Assembly: GCA_038501625.1 (NCBI GenBank)
Contig: JAZAYU010000010.1
Coordinates: forward strand, 8,763,380 to 8,827,379
DNA length: 64,000 nucleotides
Direction of reading: 5' to 3'
Source: Corbicula japonica
Taxonomy: Eukaryota; Mollusca; Bivalvia; Venerida; Cyrenidae
The position numbers and the translations under genes were made by a program. This document shows positions 12,495 through 25,018 of the stretch, one piece after another; position 1 is the stretch's first letter; every line of letters starts with the position of its first letter. The notes below the pieces were generated by a model. It ran no database searches, had not been told where the DNA came from, and saw nothing but the letters and a program-made list of their open reading frames with translations.

Positions 12495-12645
12495 ACAACT
12501 AAGATACAAGACCATACTCAAATCTCACGAATCTAATTGGCTGCAATGGAATCTAGATACAGATTTGAGGCTGCTCTCCATCTCAGCCAATCAGACGCTT
12601 GAGATCTCAGACTGATATCCAGTTTTAGTCATATGATCTTTTGGT
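12495..12645. mobile_element. Diverged palindromic MITE
   Basis: Recognisable by TCAAATCTCACGAATCTAATT on one arm and CAGCCAATCAGACGCTTGAG on the other, matching the 136-bp MITE family at 7671. The central GGCGAC...GTCGCC is lost, so this is an old copy. Confidence 0.5.
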
Positions 12646-13561
12646 AGTTTGGTTTCAGTTAGGAATTTTGTTGTGTTGATTACAGAAAATCAATACAATA
12701 CGAACTGGCAGAAAATCTCGGAGACCAGCTGAACTGTTCAGTCTGTTCTGAGTATAGCTCCAGATGTCGAGAGCACCATCATACTGGAGCCGCACGTTCG
12801 GAACTCTATCCGGTAGTTAAACCAACCGCGGGTTAATTTTTCAAACTAAATATGAGCAATTGTTTGAAGAATTTGTGCGCGTTTTGACATCACCTGACCT
12901 TCGTTTTATGATTTATAAAATCGTGTAACAGAAGCCGGAAGAAATGTCGTATAAATTGATAAACAAACTAACGTAGTCAAAAGTTTACATTCCGGCTTTG
13001 CTAAATCTACGGATAACGTTACCTACAATATCTCCCAGTAATAAAAAAATATTATTCGCAAATCTCAGTCATTTATTGTTATTTACTTGAAGGGTGGGAC
13101 TTTAGTTTTGATTAACAGATTCGAAACCCGAAAATCGCGGTAGTAAATTTTATAAATATTAGAGACGGAGAACCTGCTTAAAAACAAGAAGTGTAGATTT
13201 TTGTAAGTTCCACAGTAATGTAATGTAATTCAACGCGCATGTTTGTTTCATTGTATCTATGTTAAAGTTAACTATTATATAAGATTGGTAAGATGTACAT
13301 TTGCTTGTTTTATTTCAATTGAAGAGAAAATAATTTTAATCAAAATGACAACAAGCAGGTACACGATTCATTTCACATTCAAAACGAGGTATAAATAGCT
13401 TGCACAATGACAAAAGGTGGCACGTGTATATTACAAATGCATGTAGCCACACTCAGAAACCACAGCTTCTTCGTAAAGCCAAAAATGTAGAGTTTATAAA
13501 ATGATAAATTTCAAATATATTGGCAGCATGGACAGTATTGTGCGGTTTCATTACTGCCCAT

Positions 13562-13652
13562 GAACAAGCTCAATCAAAGCGAGCCTGAAATAGTTTGATA
13601 TTTGTTGGGGTTTTTTCGGAGGCTTTCATGGTTCCTTTTCGTCTGTTTACAA
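13562..13652. repeat. Dispersed repeat A, copy 3
   Basis: CTCAATCAAAGCGAGCCTG ... GGAGGCTTTCATGGTTCC matches copies 1 and 2 in order. Confidence 0.5.
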
Positions 13653-16600
13653 AACGCAGATTTCCAAATCAAATTGTGTAGCTTACACCCTACGCCTCCA
13701 ATTTACTATTTGTTCAATTTAAAAATACTTCACATATAATAATAAAATATAATAAATTAAAGATTTTTTTTCAACAACACGCACAACCAGAGAAAGCAAA
13801 TTTGCTTTCAGCAAAGCTCAGTATCTTGGAAAACAGTTAATTGTTAAAGATATCATTTATGGACAACGAATTGTTATTTTCCGGGATTACTTATTTCATG
13901 CCTTCTCACCCCCACCTCACTCCGTTCTCATCAATCGCCTATTCCGACCCTCCCCATCCAATCATATTTTATCCTTTCGTTTTAAACATAACGCTCATAT
14001 TGTTATTGGAACATTAGACGAAAAGCTTTTTTAGGTCTTCAAAGCTTTTTTACTTCAGTATAATTTAACCGAAAAAAAACAACAACATAATTTAAAATCT
14101 GTTTAAACTAAAAAAAATCAGACTAAAACAGCAAAAACGTATCTCTTAAAATGCGATAAACCATAAATATCATTAGACGAAAAACTGTTTTTCTTTGAAA
14201 AATGAAGGATGGATACGACGGTCTCGATTCATTTACCAAAACTATTAAAGGATTAAAGGTAAAAATTACGCCGATATGATGAATTACCTGGGACAATTAG
14301 ATGTTGAAGAGACTTAAGGTGAAGAGGGCAATTAAATCATGATTGATCTAATTTTATTTAATATTAATTTTTAACACACATTATATAAATCTTGTAAATT
14401 ACTAGCAAAAAAGCTTACTTTGACGCCAAAGTGACAGCTCTGAAAGAATTTTAGAACATATGCACATCAATTTATTTGATATGATTCAATTTTGTCGCAC
14501 TTAAAACTGAAATAAATCAATTTGTATTAAACTTCAAACTGCATAAACTGAGAACCAGAAAGCCGTCTGAATAGAAGACATTACAAGTCAGTCAATGAGT
14601 ACCATAGCGCATAAAATAGTAGACATAAGGTATGCAGTAGAATTTTAATTATGAATTGAACTTTTTTCCTCTGCACTTAATCGATGTATTAACTGTTAGA
14701 ACCTTTTTTATGTTAAAATGTTGTTTATGTTAAAATTGGATGTTAACATTCTTCAGAACAAATTGTGTTAAAATTGGATACCAAAATTATGAACAAAAAA
14801 GAAAACATAGCTCTTATCAATTACATCCGTTAAAGGTTGTTGAGGACGATATGTTTGCTTAAATCCTTAAACTTTTTCGTTTCACTAATTCGGCAAGTTT
14901 TTGTTTTGGTATTTTGGTAGTTTCAATATCCCAGCCAATGTAGCTTGTGGTATTGTTCAATCACCACAAGAATACCTCATTCCTTTTTAATTTTTATCTT
15001 TGACGTTCTATGTAAATACGCAGGATATATGTTCTCAAATTTTTGTCAAAATTCTATTTTGTTAAGTTCCGCCCATTGTTTTCTCGTTTAGAGCAAATTC
15101 ATTCTTTTACCTGTGACCATACGCTGCAGAACATTGAACGGTATTAATCTGAAAATACCGCATTGAATGATGCATATGCACCGTATTTTGCACGCTATCA
15201 ATAAGGATAGATAAAAAGTGAACTGTTGATTAGTCTTTGCGTTTTGTGCTTTGGGAATAAAAAAATTAAAATACTGCTTCTTAATACAGTAAATACGAGT
15301 ACACTTCCAAGAATTTTGGATTTGAAAGTAGATGAGATTAAACTTTGAAAGTCACCAAACACATCTATTTTGAAAAAAAACTACAGGCTTTTTTTGATAG
15401 AGCATGTTTTTAGAGAGTAACAGATTAAAATACATGTTATACTCCTCACCGCCTATCCCCGGGCTGGGGACCTCTAAATATCAACACTTATCAACTGTAA
15501 AAACTTTGATTCATAGAAGAATTTTAATTAGAATACAGGTTATTCAAATAATTCATATTAGTTGTTTTTAATCATGTGTTTCAGATTAAGATAATACGTA
15601 TATCCCCGCAGGCACAGTGCTCCGATATTTGAACTTTACCCACCAAACGAAGTAATATTTTATTTAATGGAGTTTCCACCTTTGACAAAATTGTGGCACG
15701 TTCGTTGCCGAATAGAAATATTCACTGAACCTGTTTACTTTCCAAATTCGCGGTAATTAACACTTCAAAATTATAAAAGAAATAGATAGTGAAATCTTAA
15801 TTTTAGCATGAATTTAATTACAAGTGACATGTTTTAAGAAAATCTGTTCAAATACACAATGACTCCCCAGATGGCTCTGGTATTAGCACCATTTCTCAAG
15901 TATTTGCATAACTACATGTAACAGCGGTAAGCGAGTTTTACCTGTTATTTTTAATTGTCGTCTGGAGTGCTGCAAGGCTTACCTTTCTTTTGTTTGCCGT
16001 TCTATAGGCAATAAATGTCAATCCTTTATCTGTTTATAATGAAAAATGGCAACAAGTTGTTTGAATTAATAATCGTCCAGTTTGGGGGTTATTTCAATGC
16101 AAGCAAATTATTGCATTCATATAAACTTCTGGATCGTGACAAGACTGTTTAAAGTTGTGGCTTAAGTGTAGCCTATGTGTAGCCTATGTGCACTGACATA
16201 TTTGCATTGTCGATATAAAAAATTTCAAAATTTGGATCCTTACACTCAATTAATTAGCTCACTGTGTTTCAAATTTGATGATTCCACCGTTTTATTTACC
16301 TGTCTCCGTGGAATTTGTGTTTCCTGTTTCCTGTTTCCAGCAAAAGTTATTAACCATCTTTATCAAGTAATTCATTTGTAGTTTTGTTTATTGGTCTTTT
16401 TTGTTGTGTCCGTTCTTCATTTTAGAAATATAATACACGTTGATATATGATTTCAATGTAAACTCATCCCAATAAATATAGAAGAAATCCCGGTTATTAC
16501 TGCTGTCATAAAAAAAACGCTCAGTTCCTGTAAGTCGCGATGCTACGTATCATAAGACGCTATTTTTGGCTCGAGTGAATTACCTTGTTTTTCTTTACTT

Positions 16601-18178
16601 AAGTTCTGTTAGACTCTTAGAAGAAAAATAAGTATTTAATGGATTTTCAACAGCGTCATATTAACGCGATTGCAAAATATATTCTTAGTCTTGACAATAG
16701 TTTCGACTTCATTCCTTTTAATCGCATAACTGAAGCAAGACCCTTGCACGATGGTTTTTTGGTTTCCTTAAATCTCTTTTGCTTAATTTTCTTTGCCCTA
16801 TTCTATGTTTTTTTGCATTAGGTTATGTCGTATGTAAAGAAGTAAAGAAAAGAAAATTAAACCCTGCTTGAGTTTTGCGACATGCATATTTTATGCCATG
16901 TTGCTGTGCTGGAGGGACTCGACATATGACAAAAACATTTTGGTAAAATGCAAAAAAAATCTTTTAGCAAAAAGAAATAGAAATAAGGATTTCGTATAGA
17001 TCTTTCATAATTATAGTATATGGTTACTATATTTGTTGGACAGATGCAAATCTCATCTCTGTGTATGTTGCCTGTGTATGTTGCCTAATGATAGTAATGA
17101 GTATACCTTACTAAGGACGTAAATTTTGTTTGCATTAAAATCAAGGTGGTATACTTGCCCCTTAGTTGCCAGGTTTAACGATCATCAGCATTGTTAGGCC
17201 TTATTGGTGTCATTTGATGGTAGTAAAATTGACCGCTAGAAGCACTCAAGTCTTGTTATAAATGACCGGTGTGTATCCATATACTTCAATCATCCGATGA
17301 CACTTGAAGAAGTGGGTGGGGAAATGAGAACCGTTACAAATTAACTATCAATGAGTATAAATTGACTTTACTATCATGAATATTGCGTTCTAAATTATAA
17401 ATATCACTCTGCTAATGAGATGTCAGAAGGATGGTCATAAATTAAATAAGTCTCATGTCGTTTTGTAAAATTTATGGCAAAATTTGCAGGAGTTCATGTG
17501 GTGGCTTATGAACCGAACAAATGGTGTTACAGTGTTGAAATTACATGCACGAATGAGTTATTAGGACACTTCAATGTTGAATGCCAATGGACGCATCTTT
17601 TCGTTTAAATATGGCACTTTATGACATATTGGTTAGTTCAAATCCCAGCGATAATTGTAAAAGAGTGTTGATACACAAAACGTTGAAGTTTTATTTTAGT
17701 TGCTTTATTGTTGGCTATGTCACTTTTCTAGTACTTTAGATTTGGTCATGGTTGTATCTTCTACCGTTTCGTATTGCGTTTTCTCAGATACATTTTGTAG
17801 TGTTGTATTATGGTTATGGATCTCATAGTCTATACATTTTGTTTTTATTCAGTGCATTTACAATGATTATTTTCGAAATTTTTATCTATCGTAATTTATC
17901 AAATTCTTAAAACAATTGATGCTAAGTTGTCAGTTAATTATAGATTATAATAGATTTTGATTATACGCATCTACCTTCATGTATGGTATCAATAATTCAG
18001 TTGATATTATTTAGTTTTTTTACCTAGTAGACAGTCTCCCTAGTTTCACTTAGCCATCTCAATATCTCATAATGTTGGTTTTACTAAATAATAACCATGC
18101 TGTAATGTTTCAAAATAATTAAGCTTTTAATTTATCTAATTGAAAGATCAGATAAGATTAGCTGGAGAGAAAAATAAT

Positions 18179-19426
18179 TATACGCCTTTCCAATAATTCG
18201 GTGAATTTTTCGGTTACCTCCCCTATTCAGTCACGTGACTACTATACAGGAAAACAGCCTGTGTTCTATCCACGGATAAATTGAGTGTCGTTTCCGGCTT
18301 AGCGTGTCTTATCAACTACTGACATGCCGGCTGCGATTGATTTTGAAAGCGGCATGTCATAAAAATGCCAAATTGTCGCGCACAAGGGGTCCTCTGTCAA
18401 TTACTAAGAAGAAGATATCACTGACCAAAAGAGATCGGTTTACTTTTTTATGTACCTCCACCTCCCAATTAATAAGTATATCGAAATCCTTAATTACTGA
18501 ATCGGGTAGCAAAAGTATTTGATATAGCAGTTATATGAATTATTAATCCTTAATACGACAAGCAGAACCATAAGACATCAATTAGAAACTCATCTTAGCA
18601 GAACATTTTATAAATATTCAATCAAGCGATTGAGCGTTTACGCCAAAATGACAGAATTTCAAACCTTAGCAGTCTTAATGTTACTATAAATGTTCCCATC
18701 ATTATTTGAAGCCGGCATCTCCATCTTTATTAGAAGCCAGCATCAGAATCCTTGAATTTTATTCTATGAATGATACTCTTACGTAAACGAACAATCAGAT
18801 AACCTTATTGATCCTTCTTAATTTCAAGACAGAATCAATCGTACCGTATTTTTGCTTGTGAAGTATACGTGACGCTTTCAAAAATTCAAAATTATTTGTT
18901 CGTTGAACATTAACGGTACGATGAATTCAAGTAATAGATGAGTACAAGTATAACGTACAGATACTGTAACCGAATGTTGACATGTCACGATTTCCGGAGT
19001 ATAGTACATGACCAGTCTTAGCAATTTGAGAATTTCTTACCAGTTAAATATAATTTTAAGTATAAAATACATAAAGATGATAATGATGTATAGAAATTCG
19101 TAACATTAATACTCACGTTTATCCGAATCGCGTTTTATACTGCCCACAATCAACAAGAATGGTACATGTTCTTACAATATTAAAAATGCAAATATCTAAC
19201 AAACAGTGAAAATAAAAATGTCTGACCAGAATAACAGACCAGTAACTTATTTTCGACCGGCGGCGACGATTACACCCCTGAAATTTAATGGATTATGTTA
19301 GGCCTTACGTGCTTAAGCCATAGTCCGATAGTTCAGCTTTCCTGTGAAGCCTCGATTTGGGTTGATATCTGGTCACGGGCAGTAACTCGTACAGGACTGC
19401 GAAACTGTTTATTGGAAAGGCGTATA
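18179..19426. mobile_element. 1.25-kb non-autonomous TIR element
   Basis: The two ends are perfect 18-bp inverted repeats, TATACGCCTTTCCAATAA at 18179 and its reverse complement ending at 19426. The outermost TA may be the target duplication. The interior has no transposase-like reading frame. A chance 18-bp match at this distance is unlikely, but no second copy exists in the window to confirm the boundaries. Confidence 0.55.
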
Positions 19427-19959
19427 TTTCATGCCTTTATGATCTTTTAATGTTGAGATCAACTTAAAAGTTAGATTCACTTTAATCTTAAGAGCTCGTC
19501 AATTTCTTTAAATGATATTGCAGTACTGTTGTACACTCTTTTCTCTTGGAAAGATCGTTTGACAGTTCCTACGACTACTTTTAATCGATGTTTTGTATGT
19601 TTTTTGCATGCAATAGTGTCGGGTATATGATAGGAATGGAGTTATTTATTAAGAGAATATAAGGCTGATGTACCATTAAATTTGGTTTAGACCTCCAGAG
19701 TGTGTTGCCATGTAACATTATAAGGGGGTTACCCTGCAGATTCGCTTATTGGTTATTGCTCGTGGTGTCTTACAATTTTAATTGCTCATAATATCCGACT
19801 TTTGGCAACCAATATATTTTGTGAATTTTGATTATCCTTTATGGTTATTTAGAATTTTAATTACTTAACTAAATTATTATTCATTGACATTTGAGCTTTG
19901 TTTTCTATGTTATTATGCATTATGTTTCATTTCAGTTTTCCTTTATTCATCTGTTGTAT

Positions 19960-20039
19960 GTATATATTGTCAATGTATATAATAGAGGAACACAGGGAAG
20001 ATTGGGCTCTGTCCCAACTGTGTCTCTTCTTTAAATAAA

Positions 20040-20081
<42 letters not shown>
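19960..20081 (+). mobile_element. LINE-like 3' tail with (TTA)n
   Basis: GAGGAACACAGGGAAGATTG ... CTTTAAATAAAA followed by about 13 TTA units (20041-20081) resembles the 3' end of a non-LTR retrotransposon terminating in a short tandem tail. No reverse-transcriptase remnant is seen upstream. Confidence 0.4.
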
Positions 20082-20082
<1 letters not shown>

Positions 20083-21589
20083 CCTATCTTCCTCTTTCGT
20101 CAACCAGTATGCTTTCTGAATATTGATTATCCTGTTAAAAGTAATAAAGTAAATGTGAAAATACGATAACAAAAAGGGATTTACACTAATGTATTTAAAA
20201 GTGCCTTAATTTTGCTTTAAACGTCCATCTATTTAAACCCTAGAAATTTAACAAAGGGAAATAATCGAAACAAAATCCGTACTCAGTGTGCCTGTCAGAG
20301 TGGTGGTTTACACTCGTTTATCATTTCTACAAATAAATACATTTACGCAAAAATGTCGAAATGTTTTATAAAGAATATTTATTTTAAAGTGAAAACAGCA
20401 TTCCTTCGTGATATAAAAATCATTTATCTTTCACTTCTGAACCGTCTTCTCACAGGAACTGAATGGGATGTTTAATCCAGCGTTGAAATTTTGTTGCAGA
20501 CATTAATTATATGCTACAAACAGTTGATCTGACCGAACATGAAAAGTTAAATTTAGAAATAGTTGACAAACGATTTAATTGTATAAAATATAAAAGTAAA
20601 GTAAGGCATTCAACGAATGAAGTTAGAGAGGAAAAAAACTTTAATATTTATAAATAGCATTAAGACTTTATTTATGTCTTTATGAACACAGTTCCGTCCA
20701 ATAAACGATAACTGACAACTTATTATAGAAAGTGCCAAGCTTTGTATTAATATCGCATTCAATAAAATTTGAAGAAAAATAAACCAGACTATTTTTTATT
20801 CATTTATCATTGCGTTACATAAATTTTAATATTGATTGTATTCGGTGGTAATTTTTCAAAACCTCAAGAAATGCATGCTTTAGCCGTCTGATTAGGAATC
20901 ACACTGGTCGCTTTTTGATTCATTAGGTTATTTCTGATCAAGAAGCGAACAGTGATGATCTTGGACTGATCGGTATTTATACTATTCGCACCTGTGATAA
21001 ACTTCGTATACGTATTTAGAGTAAAGGATCATCCACATCTGCCTAGTACGTCATGAACAGTCTTAAATCAGACTCATACTTAGATGAAACTTTCTATTAA
21101 TCATCACGCAGGTAGTCAAATTATTAATATGTTTTACATGCATTGCCTCAACGTAATAAATCCAGGGATTTTCTTTTATTTTTGGTCATGTTGGGTTTGA
21201 CAGTACTTGTAGTATTCAACACTTACATATTTAAACATGTCTGAAGTTGACTTCGTCTTTTTATCTTGGTGGATTTTAACGACCGTAATAAATGTTTGTT
21301 CGGGTAAGTTAAAAAGTTTTCGGTAAAAATGTATGTAAAGATCTAAATTAAATATATACATGTTTCAGTTATTTTATTGGTTTCTTCGTTTGCATTTTGC
21401 AGTTTAATCACTAATTGCCAGACTGCTCTCATTTTGCAAAGATTGTCTTATGTTGGTGTTTACAAAATTATCTGCCGTCTTTCTAAACTGAACATATATT
21501 TCAAAAGCTGACAATGTTATTTCAGAATCTCTAAACATGGAACATCAAAATGTACTGTTGTTGTTGTTTGTTGTTTTTTTTTTTCAGAA

Positions 21590-22360
21590 AATCAATGTCA
21601 ACATTTTAATTGTGTAACCAATGTCAACGTTGCCATTTAAATTAAGATAACGATAAATAACAATGTCAAAATTGAAATATTAAAATAAATGTCAAAATTG
21701 CCCTTCAATGACACCCGACTATAAATGTCAACGTCAAAAGTTGAATTATATAGCCATTTTCAAAATTGCCATTCTAATTTAGCTCACAGTGAAAATCACA
21801 TTTAAAATTTGAATTTTATATCTACTGTTAACAATGAAATTTTATGTCAGCTGACGATGAAAATTAATGTCAATAGTTGAATTTAACAACCAATGTAAAA
21901 TTTCCAATTAATGTCAACTGAAGACAAAGATTTATGTCAACATTTGAATTTTATAACAAATGTCGAAATTGTAATTCAATGTCAGCTGACGATGAAAATC
22001 AATGCCAAAATATAATTTGAATAGTACAACCTATGTCAAAATCGTCACTTAATTTCAGCTGGCGATAAATATCAATGTCAAAATTAGAATTTTAAAACCA
22101 ATGTCTAAATTGCCATTTATTATCAGCTTGATCAATGTCAAAAATTAAAAAAAAATAAACCGATGTTGAACTTGTCATTCAACGTTATCTGATGATGAAA
22201 AGCAATGTCAGAATTGGAATGATTTTAAAACCAATGTCAAAATTGTTATTCAACGTCATCAGAGGGTGAAAATCATTGTCAAAATTTGAATTATATAACC
22301 AATGTCAAAATAGCAATTTTAAAATAAGCTGACTATCAAATCAATGTCAGAGTCAACAAG
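21590..22360. repeat. Degenerate minisatellite rich in CAATGTCAAAATTG
   Basis: About 770 bp in which AATGTCAAAATTG, TCAGCTGACGATGAAAATCA and AATTTTATAACCAATGTC recur in rotation, giving a strongly diverged unit of about 70-80 bp. There is no coding potential. Confidence 0.65.
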
Positions 22361-23647
22361 GTTTATTAGCACATGTGTCAATGGTTAAATGTTGAATGTT
22401 GAATTTAGTTTCAACACTATATTTTGCTATTGCTCTCATGTAACAACTTTTACTGGAATATTATTAATAACTAGACACTAAAGTGACAGTCAAATAAATT
22501 TCAATATGATACATAGGCAAACCGTGTTAGAATTTGATACCGATATGTTTTTTGTGGAGTTTTAGTCGTTGGAAATAAAAACATTAACAATTCTCATATA
22601 TGGTATATTTTTTGTTTCTGTAAACGTATCATTAGTGATGGCATCAGCTATCTGCTTAATTGATTTAGGCTACTAATGAATAAAGCGATTACCTCAAATA
22701 TTAATTTTTTTGTACTGTTTACACTTAATATATTGCATGTGTTTTCAGTGAAAGGTTCTAAGCAGACGTATTTGTTGTTGTTTTGTCTCTTTTTAAGTTA
22801 GTAAATAAATTATATGAAGCGACGAAAGCGTGACTTTGATAATTGTTTTGCAGGTACGATAAATTATGCCTATACCTAACAAGGGAATAAAAACTATATG
22901 CGCTTACTCATTGAAATATTTGCACGAATAGCACATTTTTAGCTTTTGATTTTGTTGTTGCGAATTCTTCATGGTATACACATAAAAATAAGTTAATTTA
23001 AGCATTTCGCCCATATTGCTCAACATTTTAAAATAAGTAATATAGAACAATATTGACACTATTTTATTAGACTGAATTATCAAAATCATATTAATTTTGA
23101 ATATTTAAAAAGATTTACTCACCTATTGACCTTTATAAATTATTTTTTTCTATTGTTACAAAATATGTGGCTGAAATTGCTTATTTCAAGGGTCAAGTAT
23201 TTGTCTTAATTCTTGATATGTTTTATATATTGTTATATGGTATTGTAATGTCTAATGATTGAATGCAAAAAATAAATCTAAATCTAAAAAATTTTCAAAT
23301 ACATATATATTTTCTTTTTTTCACAAAACAAGAACAAACAAGACGTATAGTAACATAAAGTAACAGATTTCAAAAACCGTTTCTTTCTCACTATAGAAAC
23401 ATAGCCCCGTTCTACCTTTACAATGTTCTACGGTTTTTGTTTGCAGTACTTATTTTCATCAGTATACAATGTTTGGTCTAGATGAGATAGTTGTTGGGAA
23501 AACCTAGGCATTTCATTTGTATTAAATCATGTGTGTCTTTTTAATATTTATTGCACCACTAGAAAATGTCATTATGTATAAATGCCTTAACTGTAATTTT
23601 TGACATTTTACATATATTATTTTCGTTAGAATGCTTTAACAGTTTGC

Positions 23648-23705
23648 ACATATTTAGATAAGAACAACTTTATGAGACATATTTAGATAAGAACAACTTT
23701 ATGAG
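23648..23705. repeat. Perfect 29-bp tandem duplication
   Basis: ACATATTTAGATAAGAAC... (23648-23676) is repeated without change at 23677-23705. Confidence 0.85.
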
Positions 23706-23859
23706 AAAGTCCGCAAACACAACCAGGCTCGCGTCCTCGGAATGCTTTTTAGTGCCCCTGCCATCCAGCTGTCAGCCAACCATCCATATTCAATAAGTAC
23801 ATTAAACCAGTGCTGTTCTATATAAAAGTTAAATAACTTGTTTAAAAAAGGACAATACC

Positions 23860-23938
23860 AAATACCTAAGTAAGCTGCAATATTTTTATTATTTGTAATG
23901 CTGGATGGTTTTCAAAGTTCCCTTATCATTTATTTAAA
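23860..23938. repeat. Dispersed repeat A, copy 4 (diverged)
   Basis: CTGCAATATTTTTATTATTTG ... GGTTTTCAAAGTTCCC aligns with the core of copies 1-3. Confidence 0.4.
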
Positions 23939-24889
23939 TATCACAGCAGCAGATAAAAATTACAAAGACTTAAATTATGCTCAACATATTCTTATATAAT
24001 ATTAAGAATATATAAATACAAACAACTAGATATAAACGATTAACACTACAATGTAAAATTTTTAAAGCGGTTCAAACCAGGGAAACGTTCTTACGCTATT
24101 TAAATTGCGTACAAAAAACGGTAAGTGTGGTCATGCACGTCTTACAAAACTTTTTAGTTCTACGACCACCTTTTTGCAAATTTAAGTCTTTTTTTTTCTT
24201 TTCACTATTTGAAAAATGGAAGGTGGTAATATATGTAACTGTATTTACTAGAGAATCAACATTAAAATGATTTCCTAAAACAATAATTCATTAAACGCGT
24301 GCAATAAGGATAAAATGGGATAAAATGATTGAATAGAACATTTTGTTCCTCTTTTACATAAAAACAACTAAGTGCCAAAAGGCACTCATAAATTTGATTT
24401 GAGAACTGTTTTCGAATATGCGTGCATACATTGTTTTTCTTAAAGGTTTGATTTCTGATGATTTGGGTTTGATAAATTTACATATTAGATACAATTTATA
24501 TTACAGTCCGTATATCAAATGTTATAAAAATAACTCGAGTCATCCTAACTTTATTAGAACAAACGGCATAAGGACTTCTAACAAGTGTAAAGTAACGTTG
24601 AGTAATAAGTGAGTTTATGGGATGAGAACTTTAATTTATTAAAAATTATACACAACGCAAGATAACTTAATATGTGATAATTACAAACCTCGATGGCATG
24701 AAAACACAGAAAGGCATTAATACATGTATGTTCCTTATAAAAAGGGATATCATACACATTCAATTTCAGTAGTGGCTATATTTGTCGTGGGGAAAGTACA
24801 AAGTATTAAGTTAAAAATTTACGCTGAGTTTGTTTTCGATTTTTTGTCAAATCACTGATGAATCGTTTCTTTTATTTTTGTCTTTCAAG

Positions 24890-25018
24890 CACAAGCACAA
24901 TCCATCTGTGGTCCTAACCAATGGCAGTGTTCAGATAAAAGCTGTATCTTTCTGATAAAGCGGTGTGATAACTTTCCAGACTGTCCCGATGTTTCTGACG
25001 AAAAAGGATGTCCTGTTG
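24890..25018 (+). CDS. Exon encoding one LDLa domain
   Basis: 129 bp, symmetric phase 1-1, preceded by TTTGTCTTTCAAG and followed by GTAAGT. It encodes six cysteines in LDLa spacing (first at 24907, last at 25009) with calcium-site residues RCDNFPDCPDVSDE. A phase 1-1 single-domain exon is the classic LDLa arrangement and allows exon shuffling. Confidence 0.9.

Larger units (their letters stand above)
10567..24889. other. Intergenic region between Uncx and the LDLa/CBM14 gene
   Basis: More than 14 kb between the divergently transcribed genes. I find no convincing exon. The 5' exons of the LDLa/CBM14 gene and the Uncx promoter must lie here or beyond, but neither is recognisable by eye. Repeats within it are listed separately. 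Confidence 0.6.

Noticed and set aside
16175..16821. Plus-strand open frames as 5' exons (signal peptide) of the LDLa/CBM14 gene
   Set aside because: No credible signal peptide, disulphide domain or donor site in a compatible phase.
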